Source: Oligoflexus sp.
GTDB taxonomy: Bacteria > Bdellovibrionota_B > Oligoflexia > Oligoflexales > Oligoflexaceae
Direction: 5' to 3'
Length of the DNA: 59,822 bases
Assembly (NCBI RefSeq): GCF_035712445.1
Contig: NZ_DASTAT010000139.1
Span: 1-59,822, forward strand
Part shown: piece after piece, positions 25,639 through 33,930 of the stretch
Position numbering within the stretch: position 1 is the first letter of the stretch
How the letters are laid out: each line of letters starts with the position of its first letter
Notes under the pieces: model-generated
What the model saw: the letters and a program-made list of their open reading frames with translations, nothing else
The model's database searches: none
What the model was told of the DNA's origin: nothing
Program-made: the position numbers and the translations under genes

Positions 25639-25854
25639 GACGCCACTCTCCTTTTTCAGATGGAAGCTCGTATGGCTATATTATGATATCATGACGTGAT
25701 GGGCGTGCTCTGTGCAGATATTACTCCAACGGCGTTGAAAATCCTTAAAAAGTCGGATATTTTGCAGAAGAAATTGGAGGGTAGACCTGTCACGCTTCAG
25801 TCAAATCGAGAAAACACAGAAGGCATCCTGGGCTTCGAGCGCCTTTTATTTTTT

Positions 25855-26877
25855 CTATCTTTGCGGTCCCAGCGGTAGCACGGAATTTTTCAACCACTGA
25901 ACGTTTTCAAATATGCCATGAGGAAATGTCTGACCAGTGGGCCGCGACACCCATTTGGGGTCAAGCGCATCTGGAGTAGCGCAATCTTTCAAAGCGCCAA
26001 AGGAATTCCTGCCATTGGCTTGAAAAAAGCAGTGCTTATTGGGATTCAGGTCTGCTGTTATTTCGGTATTCAGCGGACGAAACCAGCCCGATGCGGCCGG
26101 CCCATTCAGACAGGACGTTGCCCCGGTCGCACAGTTGCGCCCGCTCAAACGGTTCAGCAGCGCTACAGTGGACGTTTCATTGAGCCCGCGGAAAAAGCGA
26201 ATGCGCTCGTTGTCCAGCGCCCGAGCAGCAGAACTGCCCAGCTCGGTTCCCGCGACGTGCACATCACAGGGTGAATTGGCATCACCATAGCCCATGGTCC
26301 AGGCTCCACGAATCCTCGGATCCCAATTGCGGCCCATGGCAGCAATAGCCCCACCCTGACTGAATCCTGCCAGCACAATCCCCAGTCCATCACAGTCAGC
26401 TTTGGGGCGCGAGCAGACAGCGCTTACAGCACTTTCCGCATTGTGACTGCTGGAAAAGATGCAACGCAATTTATAGGTTCCAGCTGCACCATTGCAAAAG
26501 GATGGTAATGTATTATTCGGGTATTCCACAGTTGCTGCGACGAAGCCCTGACCCGCTGCTTCTTTAATGATTTCCATCGCTGCATTGGAGTCAAATGCTG
26601 CCCAGCTTCCCGTAAAGTAAAGCAAAACCGGAAAGCGCCCGTCAGCATCGGGTTCGAAAACCTTGATCGCTTTGCGTGCCGTGCACTCGACCTTGTCCCT
26701 AAGCCCATCGACAGCATTGCTCAGGTAATTCAATTCAAAGGCACTGATTCTGTATGCTGCGAGGCCCAGTCCTTGGCTTGGATCCTTCGTAATCTCGCTG
26801 GACTGCTCACTGTAACCACAGCTGATCAGAACCATAGACAAGGCCAGGGACGCTAACGGATGAAGTGAGCTACCCAT
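25855..26877 (-). CDS. Lipoprotein alpha/beta hydrolase (esterase-like)
   Basis: A 340-residue predicted lipoprotein with the lipobox LISC after SLALSMV. The hydrolase fold is visible as FPVLLYFTGSW (oxyanion strand), then LAGFSQGGAIAAM with the nucleophile Ser, and a late His candidate in FPHGIFENVQWL. Cys residues are frequent (for example CFFQANGRNSFGALKDC), suggesting disulfides. The ATG at 26877 has GAGAGGA upstream and places the lipobox correctly; the GTG at 26916 does not. It resembles dienelactone-hydrolase or polyhydroxyalkanoate-depolymerase-like esterases, but the substrate is unknown. It is the last cargo gene before repeat copy B. Confidence 0.75.
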   Translation of the reverse strand: MGSSLHPLASLALSMVLISCGYSEQSSEITKDPSQGLGLAAYRISAFELNYLSNAVDGLRDKVECTARKAIKVFEPDADGRFPVLLYFTGSWAAFDSNAAMEIIKEAAGQGFVAATVEYPNNTLPSFCNGAAGTYKLRCIFSSSHNAESAVSAVCSRPKADCDGLGIVLAGFSQGGAIAAMGRNWDPRIRGAWTMGYGDANSPCDVHVAGTELGSSAARALDNERIRFFRGLNETSTVALLNRLSGRNCATGATSCLNGPAASGWFRPLNTEITADLNPNKHCFFQANGRNSFGALKDCATPDALDPKWVSRPTGQTFPHGIFENVQWLKNSVLPLGPQR

Positions 26878-27084
26878 AACGCCAGATCCTCTCTCGTGAA
26901 AGTTTGGCGACTGCACTATTTCTATTTGACTCCAGTTGAACTTAACATAGGGGCTGTGTGCCTGCGCGGGCAGATCTTGCCTGACATAAGCTTGCCGACT
27001 TCTTGTTATTCAGTGAGATTGCTGCTGGACGCTGGGAAGAATTCCATACGCCACTAATCAAGTCAGCCGCAAACGATGCCGCTC

Positions 27085-27364
27085 ATCTTCAGCTGGCGTT
27101 TTCCCATGATGCGAAAAGTGGCTTCCGTTATGTGCAGGATCGCATCTGGGAACAGCGCGACTCAGTCTGGGAACGGATCGAGAAAAACGCTGTGATTTAT
27201 GTCTGCGTTGATGGCCTGCACATGGCTCCAGATGTCCGCACCAACTTTCTGCGGATGCATGCCGAAAAGACCAAGTCCAGCCCGGAGGCCTCCGAGAATT
27301 GGATGCGGAGGCTGGAGGAGGCACAACGTTATCTTGTTGATGTCTTTGGACAAAAAAAGCTTTG
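27085..27364 (+). repeat. 280-bp direct repeat, copy B
   Basis: This copy matches 18817-19096 without gaps. The flanks differ: before it the sequence is unrelated to the P450 gene, and after GCTTTG the stop codon is lost and the sequence diverges. The orientation is the same as copy A, so this is a direct repeat. Confidence 0.93.
27085..27364 (+). pseudogene. Fragment of CYP102 reductase domain (3' end only)
   Basis: This encodes the last 93 or so residues of the P450 reductase NADPH domain, without the rest of the enzyme. Six of nine differences from copy A change the protein: Leu to Arg (WERIEK), Gly to Val in the NADPH-binding CGDG motif (now CVDG), Ala to Thr, Thr to Asn, Lys to Arg and His to Gln. 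The frame stays open to 27482, but no start with a ribosome site is seen. The excess of amino-acid changes fits a relic drifting without selection. Confidence 0.85.
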
Positions 27365-27486
27365 GGCGAAAGACTCGCGACGCAAGCCTGGTTCACCCAT
27401 GCGGGTAAGGCGCGGTCCTTGCAATTGTTTTCCGCTTCCCCTAAGATGGGGTGGCCCTGTATTTTTCAGGGAGAAAGGGTGACCCC

Positions 27487-27744
27487 ATGGCATTTTTTGA
27501 ACAGCTTAAAACCAGATTGGACACGGTGCACACCTGGCCTTCAAACTATCTCTTCAAGTTCATCGTGCCGCTGCACAAGAAAGATGAACTGATGGACGTT
27601 TTGCCCACAGGCCTGATCGAAGAAAAACTTTCCCGCACGGGTAAATATATATCCGTCAGCCTCCGTACACGTATCGAGGCTTCGGATGATATCATCGCCG
27701 TCTATCAAAAAGCCTCTTTGATCGAAGGCATCGTATCCCTTTAA
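27487..27744 (+). CDS. DUF493 (YbeD-like) family protein
   Basis: An 85-residue protein. FKFIVPLHKKDELMDVL and ISVSLRTRIEASDDIIAVYQKASLIEGI match the small ferredoxin-like fold of DUF493/UPF0250 proteins, which may be ligand-binding regulators (YbeD in E. coli). The start ATG at 27487 (MAFFEQLKTRL) follows AAAGGG. A small hairpin (CCCTG TATTTTT CAGGG, about 27454-27470) lies just before the ribosome site. It converges with livF with a 3-base gap. Confidence 0.75.
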   Translation: MAFFEQLKTRLDTVHTWPSNYLFKFIVPLHKKDELMDVLPTGLIEEKLSRTGKYISVSLRTRIEASDDIIAVYQKASLIEGIVSL

Positions 27745-27747
27745 TCC

Positions 27748-28470
27748 TCAGGCGCCCAGGTACGCGGTTCTCACCCGGGAATCGCGCAGAAGATCCTGGG
27801 CCTTCCCTTCCAAAACGATCTGACCACTTTCCAAAACATAGGCCCTCTGGGCCAAACGTAAAGCCAGCTGCGCATTCTGCTCAACCAAAAGCAGCGCCAT
27901 GCCCTTTTCATTAAGTCCCCGCATGCGATCGAAGATCTCGGCGACCACCAGCGGCGCCAGTCCGAGGCTCGGTTCATCGAGCAACAAAAGCTTCGGTCTT
28001 GCCATCAATGCACGGCCAATGGCCAGCATCTGCTGCTCGCCTCCCGATAAGGTTCCGGCCGATTGATGACGCCTTTCCCGAAGTCGCGGAAAAAGTTGGT
28101 AGGCTTCTTCGAGGGATTGCTCGGCACTTGCCCGGTCGCGCCGATGCACAAAGGCTCCGAGTTTAAGATTATCCTCGACACTTTGCTGCGCGAGCACCAT
28201 GCGGCCCTCGGGCGCATGCGCAAGTCCAAGGCGCACGCGATGGGCGGCATCCATTTTTTTCAGATCCTGACCATTCCATTGAATGGAGCCGCCGCCGATT
28301 TTAATCAAACCCGAGATGGCGCGCAGACAGCTGGTTTTTCCCGCGCCGTTGGCCCCGATCAGAGTCACGATCTCACCGGACGCGACGCTCAGCGAAACAT
28401 CCCTCAGGGCCTGAATGCCTCCATAATGAACGGAGACCTGGTCCAGCTGAAGAAGGGGTTTGGACATCAT
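27748..28470 (-). CDS. livF: Branched-chain amino-acid-type ABC transporter ATPase LivF
   Basis: 240 residues with an intact ABC ATPase core: Walker A GANGAGKTS, Q-loop region, signature LSGGEQQM, Walker B LLLLDEPSLGLAP and the switch region LLVEQNAQLAL. LivF subfamily features include the C-terminal YVLESGQIVLEGKAQDLL. It is the cytoplasmic motor of a HAAT-family importer. Its ATG overlaps the stop of the LivM-LivG fusion (ATGA), so translation is coupled. It is the last gene of a four-gene operon (binding protein, LivH, LivMG, LivF). Confidence 0.93.
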   Translation of the reverse strand: MMSKPLLQLDQVSVHYGGIQALRDVSLSVASGEIVTLIGANGAGKTSCLRAISGLIKIGGGSIQWNGQDLKKMDAAHRVRLGLAHAPEGRMVLAQQSVEDNLKLGAFVHRRDRASAEQSLEEAYQLFPRLRERRHQSAGTLSGGEQQMLAIGRALMARPKLLLLDEPSLGLAPLVVAEIFDRMRGLNEKGMALLLVEQNAQLALRLAQRAYVLESGQIVLEGKAQDLLRDSRVRTAYLGA

Positions 28471-30122
28471 AAAGGCGTCTCCTCAGCCGATCCCAAATAA
28501 GCCTTGCGCACAGCGGCATCATTTTGAATCACGGCCGGTTCACCGAGCGCGATCAATTCGCCGAAATTCAAAACCGCGATGCGATCACAGATACCTAAAA
28601 CAAGCGGCACATGATGTTCGATCAGGATCACCGTGATTCCAAAGCGATCCCGGATCTGGCGAATCAGAGCCTGCATGCCGGCCTTTTCGCTGGGATTCAT
28701 GCCGGCCACAGGTTCATCCATCAACAGCACCTCAGGTCGTGACATCAAAGCCCGGGCCAATTCCAAACGCCTTTGATCCCCATAATTCAAATCCCCTGCA
28801 GAGCGATCCGCTTTATCCAAAAGCCCGACGAATTCCATCCAGGCCCAGGCCTCGGCCGCAGCGCCCGCGGGAAAGATTTTCTTTCTTTCCTGAGCAGAGA
28901 AGCGATGGGTGGCCGAAAGTATGTTATCCAAAACGGTCTGCTTGCGAAGAAGCCTGAGGTTCTGAAAGGTTCGCATGAGTCCGAGCCGCGCTCGATGATG
29001 CACCGAGGCACGCGTCAGGTCCTGGCCCAAAAATGAAATGGCTCCCGAGCTGGGCGTCACAAAACCTGTCAGCGCATTGAATACCGTGGTTTTCCCGGCT
29101 CCATTCGGGCCGATGAGTCCGAAGATTTCTCCGCGCCGAATCTCCAGCGAAAGATTCTGAACGGCTTTAAGACCACCGAACTGCACAGCCAGCTGATCCA
29201 CCTTCAGAACCGTATCACGGTTCGGCAGGCCTGCCTCCCGCAGAGCCGGCCAGGATTGAGGACGCGGACGCCGCCGAGGGCGATCGGGAATGAGTCCGCG
29301 CGGCAGATAGAGGCTCGCGAGGACTATCAGGCTTCCATTCACCACAAGGCGATAATCCTGAAGCGGTCTTAAAACCTCGGGCAAAGCTGAAAGCATCGCG
29401 CCCCCCAGAGCCGCGCCCCACACCGACCAGGGCCCGCCGATGACCACGTAGGCAAGGATATTGATGCTCGCATCAAATGTGCCCTGCCGCGCATTCCAGG
29501 TATTCAGAAGATGGGCACTGGCTACTCCTGTAATCCCTGCGATCGCAGCCCCGAGCGCAAAAGCCAGCGTCTTGCAGCGGGCGGGATCAATCCCCATCGC
29601 CGCGGCCGCATATTCATCTTCACGCAGAGCGCGAAAGGCTTCACCCAGACGTCCGCGTTCCAGCCCGCGAACAGCGGCGAGGATCAGCAAAAAAAGCGGC
29701 AAAAACAGCCAAAGATAGCCCTTTTGCTCTTCAAAAACCTGCGGTATGGAAAAGATTCCAATCGCGCCGCCGGTCCACTCCAGATTCAAACAGGTCACGC
29801 GCACGACTTCGACCAGGGCCAGCGTCGCAAGCGCCAGATAAATTCCGCGCAGCCTCAGCACCATGCGGCCGATAGCCTGGGCCAGGATAAAACAAAGAAC
29901 ACCGGCCAGCAGCATCTCGGCGAGCACCCAGGTCCAGGGATAAAGACCTTCAGCGTCCTGAAACATTTTGGTCGATATCAAAGCTGCGAGATAACCACCG
30001 ATCGCATAAAACGCGGGCGAGGCCAACGACAGCTGACCACTCATCAAAGGCACGTAAAGGCTGATGCCGAGCAGAGCCTGCTGCAGCATCACAATAATTA
30101 TGAACGCATCCAATTCCGGCAT
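28467..30122 (-). CDS. livMG: Fused permease-ATPase LivM-LivG of a branched-chain amino-acid-type ABC transporter
   Basis: 551 residues joining two normally separate subunits. Residues 1-275 are a LivM-type permease with about eight membrane segments (opening VMLQQALLGISLYVPLMSGQ, then LSLASPAFYAIGGYLAAL). A basic Pro/Arg linker (PDRPRRRPRPQSWP) leads to LivG from about residue 308: Walker A GPNGAGKTT, signature LNYGDQRRLELAR, Walker B VLLMDEPVAGMNP and the LivG-specific VILIEHHVPLV. Such LivM-LivG fusions occur in other bacteria. It follows livH by 7 bases. The ribosome site before the ATG is weak (GAG), suggesting coupling to livH. Confidence 0.92.
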   Translation of the reverse strand: MPELDAFIIIVMLQQALLGISLYVPLMSGQLSLASPAFYAIGGYLAALISTKMFQDAEGLYPWTWVLAEMLLAGVLCFILAQAIGRMVLRLRGIYLALATLALVEVVRVTCLNLEWTGGAIGIFSIPQVFEEQKGYLWLFLPLFLLILAAVRGLERGRLGEAFRALREDEYAAAAMGIDPARCKTLAFALGAAIAGITGVASAHLLNTWNARQGTFDASINILAYVVIGGPWSVWGAALGGAMLSALPEVLRPLQDYRLVVNGSLIVLASLYLPRGLIPDRPRRRPRPQSWPALREAGLPNRDTVLKVDQLAVQFGGLKAVQNLSLEIRRGEIFGLIGPNGAGKTTVFNALTGFVTPSSGAISFLGQDLTRASVHHRARLGLMRTFQNLRLLRKQTVLDNILSATHRFSAQERKKIFPAGAAAEAWAWMEFVGLLDKADRSAGDLNYGDQRRLELARALMSRPEVLLMDEPVAGMNPSEKAGMQALIRQIRDRFGITVILIEHHVPLVLGICDRIAVLNFGELIALGEPAVIQNDAAVRKAYLGSAEETPL

Positions 30123-30129
30123 AATGATC

Positions 30130-31050
30130 TCAAAGTTTTTCCAGAGTCCGCCGTCCCAAAAGACCCTGCGGACGCACCATCAGACCCACGAATAAAAGGG
30201 CAAAGGCTACCGCTTCCTTGTAACCCGAATACTCTGCGGGCACAGCGGCTTCAATCAATCCGAGCATAAGGCCGCCGAGCACAGCCCCGGAGATCTCGCC
30301 CATGCCGCCCAGCACGATGACCGCCAGTCCTTTCAGGCCAAAGAGCAGACCGAAATGCGGACCAGGAATACTGAAACCGCTGGCGACCAGGGTACCGGCA
30401 AGACTCGCGAGCGCCCCGGACAGAGCGAAGGTCAGAACTATCGTACGATGAACAGGAATGCCCAGAAGGCTCGCGGTCGTCTGATTTTCCGCCACGGCGC
30501 GCAGGGCCTTGCCGAGCATGGAGAAGCGGAAGATAAGGAGGAGCGCCGCCAAAGATAGAAGGGATATGGCCAGGATCACGAGCTGAATGCCGCGAACGCG
30601 TAGCTCACCCCACTCCACAAGCACAGGAATGAAACTCATGCTTTCCAAATCAAAATTCCGGGTTTCCGCGCCGTAAATCAGAAGAAGGGCATTGACCAGG
30701 ACGATCGCCACGCCCAGGCTCGAAACGAGGTAAAGCAAAGGCTCGGCCTTGCGGCGGCGCAAAGGTTCAAACGCAAAGCGTTCGATCAGGGCGCTGAGCG
30801 CGGCGCAGACCACGATGGAGATTCCTGCGGCCAGAAGAAAGGGCAGCCGAACATCCGTCTCCCAAAGAGGCAGCTGGCCACCGCCCCAGCTGCCGCTCGT
30901 CAGGCTCCAGGTTAAGTAAGCACCGATGGCAAAGACGGCGCCCTGCGCGAAGTTTATCACGCCGAGCAGCGAAAAAACCAAAGCATAGCCCAAAGCAAAA
31001 AGCGCGTAGACCGATCCGATGGATAGTCCATTCAGCAGGATTTGCAGCAT
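30130..31050 (-). CDS. livH: Branched-chain amino-acid-type ABC transporter permease LivH
   Basis: 306 residues with about eight hydrophobic segments. The start MLQILLNGLSIGSVYALFAL and VINFAQGAVFAIGAYLTW are typical of LivH, as is the C-terminal GLAVIVLGGMGEISGAVLGG cytoplasmic loop that contacts the ATPases. The ATG follows GGAG. It lies between the binding-protein gene (15-base gap) and livMG. Confidence 0.92.
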   Translation of the reverse strand: MLQILLNGLSIGSVYALFALGYALVFSLLGVINFAQGAVFAIGAYLTWSLTSGSWGGGQLPLWETDVRLPFLLAAGISIVVCAALSALIERFAFEPLRRRKAEPLLYLVSSLGVAIVLVNALLLIYGAETRNFDLESMSFIPVLVEWGELRVRGIQLVILAISLLSLAALLLIFRFSMLGKALRAVAENQTTASLLGIPVHRTIVLTFALSGALASLAGTLVASGFSIPGPHFGLLFGLKGLAVIVLGGMGEISGAVLGGLMLGLIEAAVPAEYSGYKEAVAFALLFVGLMVRPQGLLGRRTLEKL

Positions 31051-31065
31051 GAAAACCTGCTCCGC

Positions 31066-32250
31066 TTATTTAAGAAAGGCGAATGTTCCGTTTTTGTTAT
31101 CGGCTTCCATTTTGATTTCAGCGACGTAAAAGGACTTCTGAACGATCTCGCCGTCCTTGTCGAAGCTGATGGCCCCGAGCGGCGTCTGATAGCTCTGGCT
31201 CAGAATCTGCTTGTTCAGATCCTGCCGCAGATCCTTCAGATCGTAGCTGGTGATTTTTTTCTTCTGATCCAGGGCATTCAAAGCCTCGACTACGACCTGA
31301 ACGGCAGTGAAGGCCTGGGCTGTGAACTGCCCGGGCATTTTCTTATGCTTCTTTTGATAAAGGTCAACCAGGACCTTGTTCATCGGATCGGGCGCTTCTG
31401 GAGAATAGGCCTGGGCGATCAGAATTCCATCGCAGTATTTTTGGCAAACGGGAAAAACGTTCGGGGTATTCAGACCATTACCGCCGATGATAAGACCCTT
31501 ATAACCGAGCTGCCGCAGCTGCTTCACAAGGTTTCCGCCATCCGCGGCCAGGCCGGAAATAATCACAAGGTCAGGCTTCACCTTCATCACTTCGGTCACC
31601 TGAGTCGTGAAATCCGTATCGGTGGTTTGAAACTTCTGCGCGGTGCCGAGCTGCAGGCGTTTATCGGCCTTCACCGCCTCCTGGAAGGTTTGCGATTCCG
31701 AGGTGCTGAAGGCATCGTTCTGCGCGAAGAGAACCGCGACACTCTTCAGCTGCGGATTGCGCTTCAAAGCAGCTTCCAAAGCATGCGGGGCCACGATCGC
31801 AATCGGAGCCGAGACGCGGCTGACGTAATTCCCGATCTGGGGTATGCCCTTGGCCGTATTGGAAGGACCGATCACGGGCACCTTGGCCTTATCAGCCAAA
31901 GGATCGGCGGCAAAAGCCTGCTGCGAAAGAGTCGGCCCGATGATGGCCAGAACGTTTTTTCGCAGAAGCGCATTGAAGGCATTGATGGTCGAGGCTTCAT
32001 CAGCGGCGGAATCTTCGAGCAGTATTTGAATCTTCGTGCCGCCGACACCACCCTTGCTATTGAAATATTCCTCGGCGAGGCGCACACCGATGACCTGCTC
32101 CTGACCGAGCAGAGCGACGTTTGAGGTTTGCGACACGGCCACGCCGATAGGCAGGGGCCCCTGGACGACGGCCCAAAGCCGGGAACTATGGGCAAGGATC
32201 AGAAGGGCACCGCCCAGAACGATCCGTTGAACGCTTCGATTCGCACGCAT
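31066..32250 (-). CDS. ABC transporter periplasmic binding protein (LivJ/LivK-like, Peripla_BP_6)
   Basis: A 394-residue type I periplasmic binding protein with a signal sequence (IVLGGALLILAHSS...). Family landmarks are PIGVAVSQTSNVALLGQEQVIGVRLAEEYFNSKGGV, AIIGPTLSQQAFA and VIGPSNTAKG near the ligand pocket, and YQTPLGAISFDKDGE at the C-terminus. It captures the ligand for LivH/LivMG/LivF; the family handles branched-chain amino acids, urea, amides and aromatic acids, so the substrate is open. The ATG at 32250 has GGAG six bases upstream, better than the TTG at 32262. It is first in the operon. Confidence 0.9.
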   Translation of the reverse strand: MRANRSVQRIVLGGALLILAHSSRLWAVVQGPLPIGVAVSQTSNVALLGQEQVIGVRLAEEYFNSKGGVGGTKIQILLEDSAADEASTINAFNALLRKNVLAIIGPTLSQQAFAADPLADKAKVPVIGPSNTAKGIPQIGNYVSRVSAPIAIVAPHALEAALKRNPQLKSVAVLFAQNDAFSTSESQTFQEAVKADKRLQLGTAQKFQTTDTDFTTQVTEVMKVKPDLVIISGLAADGGNLVKQLRQLGYKGLIIGGNGLNTPNVFPVCQKYCDGILIAQAYSPEAPDPMNKVLVDLYQKKHKKMPGQFTAQAFTAVQVVVEALNALDQKKKITSYDLKDLRQDLNKQILSQSYQTPLGAISFDKDGEIVQKSFYVAEIKMEADNKNGTFAFLK

Positions 32251-32339
32251 GGCTTTCTCCAAAGAGAAGAGGGATGGACTGTCGGATAAAACTGCCCAAA
32301 AGCCGGCGAATTGTCAAACATCACGGAAGAATAAGTATG

Positions 32340-33818
32340 TCACGAAGTAAGAGTCGAACGCAGGAACCTGGTAAAAGCCTTGATCTCGGTCATCGTTACA
32401 AGGCGCGTGAGCAGCGCATAAAACGGGACCAGAGCCGCGATTCCCAGGCGCTGCCAGAAGTTGAGAGCGATCATGAGTTCATAGAAAATCATGCCCAGCC
32501 AGCAGGGAGCAAGGATGACGAGCATATTTTTGAAGAGCTTCATGTCCAGGACACGGTTCGGAAAGATGCGGGTCATCGCCAAAAAGGTGTAAACTTCGCA
32601 GAGGAAGGTGCAGAACGTAACAGCCACACCGGCACCACCAGGACCGAATTTCATACCAAATGGAATGGCGAAATAATCCAGCACCACGTTGATGATCAAG
32701 CCCACGATGAAAATCCGCGAAATCTTTCCACCTGAACTCGAAAGATAGAGGCAGGCTCCGGTAAAGGTATTGATGTACATCATCGTTAAAACGGGCGCCA
32801 GAAAGCAGAGAATTTTATAGCTGGCCTGAAAACCATCCCCGTAAAGCAGCCGCGAAATATAGTCGCCAAAGAGCACAAGCACGATGCTGAGGGGCAGGCA
32901 GCAAACCAGGATCAGATTCATCAGCTGCTTATAGAGTTTTTCAAACTGCCCCTGCCCATCATGCAGCGCCTGCGACAGAGCCGGCGTGAAGGAGCTCTGC
33001 AGGATGGGGATGAGAAGGAGGAAAACGCCGATGAGCTTATTCGCCGAACCAAAGTAGCCCACCTCGATATCCGTGCTCAAAAAGCTGAGCATATTGGTGT
33101 CGGTCTCGGTAAAAAATGTGGTCAGCACACCCGCGATATAGAAGGGCAGACTGGCTTTCAGAAGCGTCTGGAGCCGATCGCTGTTGAATCCGGCGCCGAA
33201 AAACTGCTGACGCCGCGCCTGCAGCATCATATAAGCGAGGCCGAACATTTCCGAGAGGGCATGCATCACCGCCACCAAAAGTATGGTCGGATGCAGTTTG
33301 AAAACGATGAAGCAGCCGCCGACCAGAACGATTTTCACCACGACGTTGATGATGGAAACCAAACGCACCTGGTCAATGGCAATGAAGATCTTCTGCAGGA
33401 TGTTCCGCTGGAAGTTGAAGGTCGCGGCATAGACGCCCATGATCATCACCGTGCTCCAGGTCTCGGCCCCCGCATCGCGTTTGAAGACCCAGAGACCGAC
33501 GAACATGGCCACGGAAATCAGGGCGGCCATCATGAGTTCCACAAGGACGATGGTTCCGAAAATATCCCGCACATGCCCGTGGTCGCTCGGCACCGTGCGA
33601 TTGATATAGGTCGTGAAACCAAGCGGAAGAAAAGCGAAGAACGCCGTGGTGAAGGAATCCGCGAAATAAAAGACCCCCATCTTTTCCGGGCCCATGATGC
33701 GCGGCAGGATCATCTTGAGGGCCAGACCGATCAGCATGGTCATGCCCACGGACAGACTGAGAAGGGAGACGTTACGAGCGATTTTGCGATGCATGCTGTG
33801 CGGCTGCGTCTCATCCAT
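32340..33818 (-). CDS. MATE/Wzx-type polysaccharide flippase
   Basis: A 492-residue membrane protein with 12-14 hydrophobic segments. The N-terminal KIARNVSLLSLSVGMTMLIGLALKMILPRIMGPEKMGVFYFA is typical of the MOP superfamily oligosaccharide flippases (polysaccharide biosynthesis proteins), which move lipid-linked saccharides across the inner membrane. No glycosyltransferases are adjacent, so it is an orphan. AAGGGGAT lies about 11 bases before the ATG. MurJ is less likely because the length and opening differ. Its direction is the same as the liv operon, with 90 bases between. Confidence 0.8.
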   Translation of the reverse strand: MDETQPHSMHRKIARNVSLLSLSVGMTMLIGLALKMILPRIMGPEKMGVFYFADSFTTAFFAFLPLGFTTYINRTVPSDHGHVRDIFGTIVLVELMMAALISVAMFVGLWVFKRDAGAETWSTVMIMGVYAATFNFQRNILQKIFIAIDQVRLVSIINVVVKIVLVGGCFIVFKLHPTILLVAVMHALSEMFGLAYMMLQARRQQFFGAGFNSDRLQTLLKASLPFYIAGVLTTFFTETDTNMLSFLSTDIEVGYFGSANKLIGVFLLLIPILQSSFTPALSQALHDGQGQFEKLYKQLMNLILVCCLPLSIVLVLFGDYISRLLYGDGFQASYKILCFLAPVLTMMYINTFTGACLYLSSSGGKISRIFIVGLIINVVLDYFAIPFGMKFGPGGAGVAVTFCTFLCEVYTFLAMTRIFPNRVLDMKLFKNMLVILAPCWLGMIFYELMIALNFWQRLGIAALVPFYALLTRLVTMTEIKAFTRFLRSTLTS

Positions 33819-33930
33819 GCGTCACGGATCCCCTTCAAAAAGCGGCGTTGCTGTCTACTCAGTGTAGCACCCCGGGGATCTTTAGAAATCACAAAAACAC
33901 CCGATATTTGAAGAGGCGCGGAGGTGGACT

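Larger units (their letters stand above)
19097..27084. mobile_element. Candidate 8-kb inserted block between direct repeats
   Basis: Everything between the two 280-bp copies looks distinct from its surroundings. It contains a broken PAN-domain gene, an MFS transporter, an M28-like secreted protein, a secreted GH94-like protein and a lipoprotein hydrolase, in mixed orientations, with lower G+C by eye in several stretches. The layout (intact gene end, cargo, second partial gene end in the same direction) is what single-crossover integration of a circular DNA, or a tandem duplication followed by loss, would leave. No integrase, transposase or terminal inverted repeat was found, so the mechanism is inference. 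Confidence 0.5.

Noticed and set aside
25696..25878. 60-codon plus-strand frame in the gap between the GH94-like and lipoprotein genes
   Set aside because: No ribosome site, no family similarity, and it overlaps the end of the lipoprotein gene.
19097..27084. A typical integrative element or transposon
   Set aside because: No integrase, transposase, terminal inverted repeats, tRNA target or short target-site duplication was found; only the long direct repeat is certain.
27748..32250. Urea transporter (Urt) rather than branched-chain amino-acid transporter
   Set aside because: No urease or urea carboxylase genes are nearby, but the substrate cannot be settled from sequence, so only the general family is claimed.
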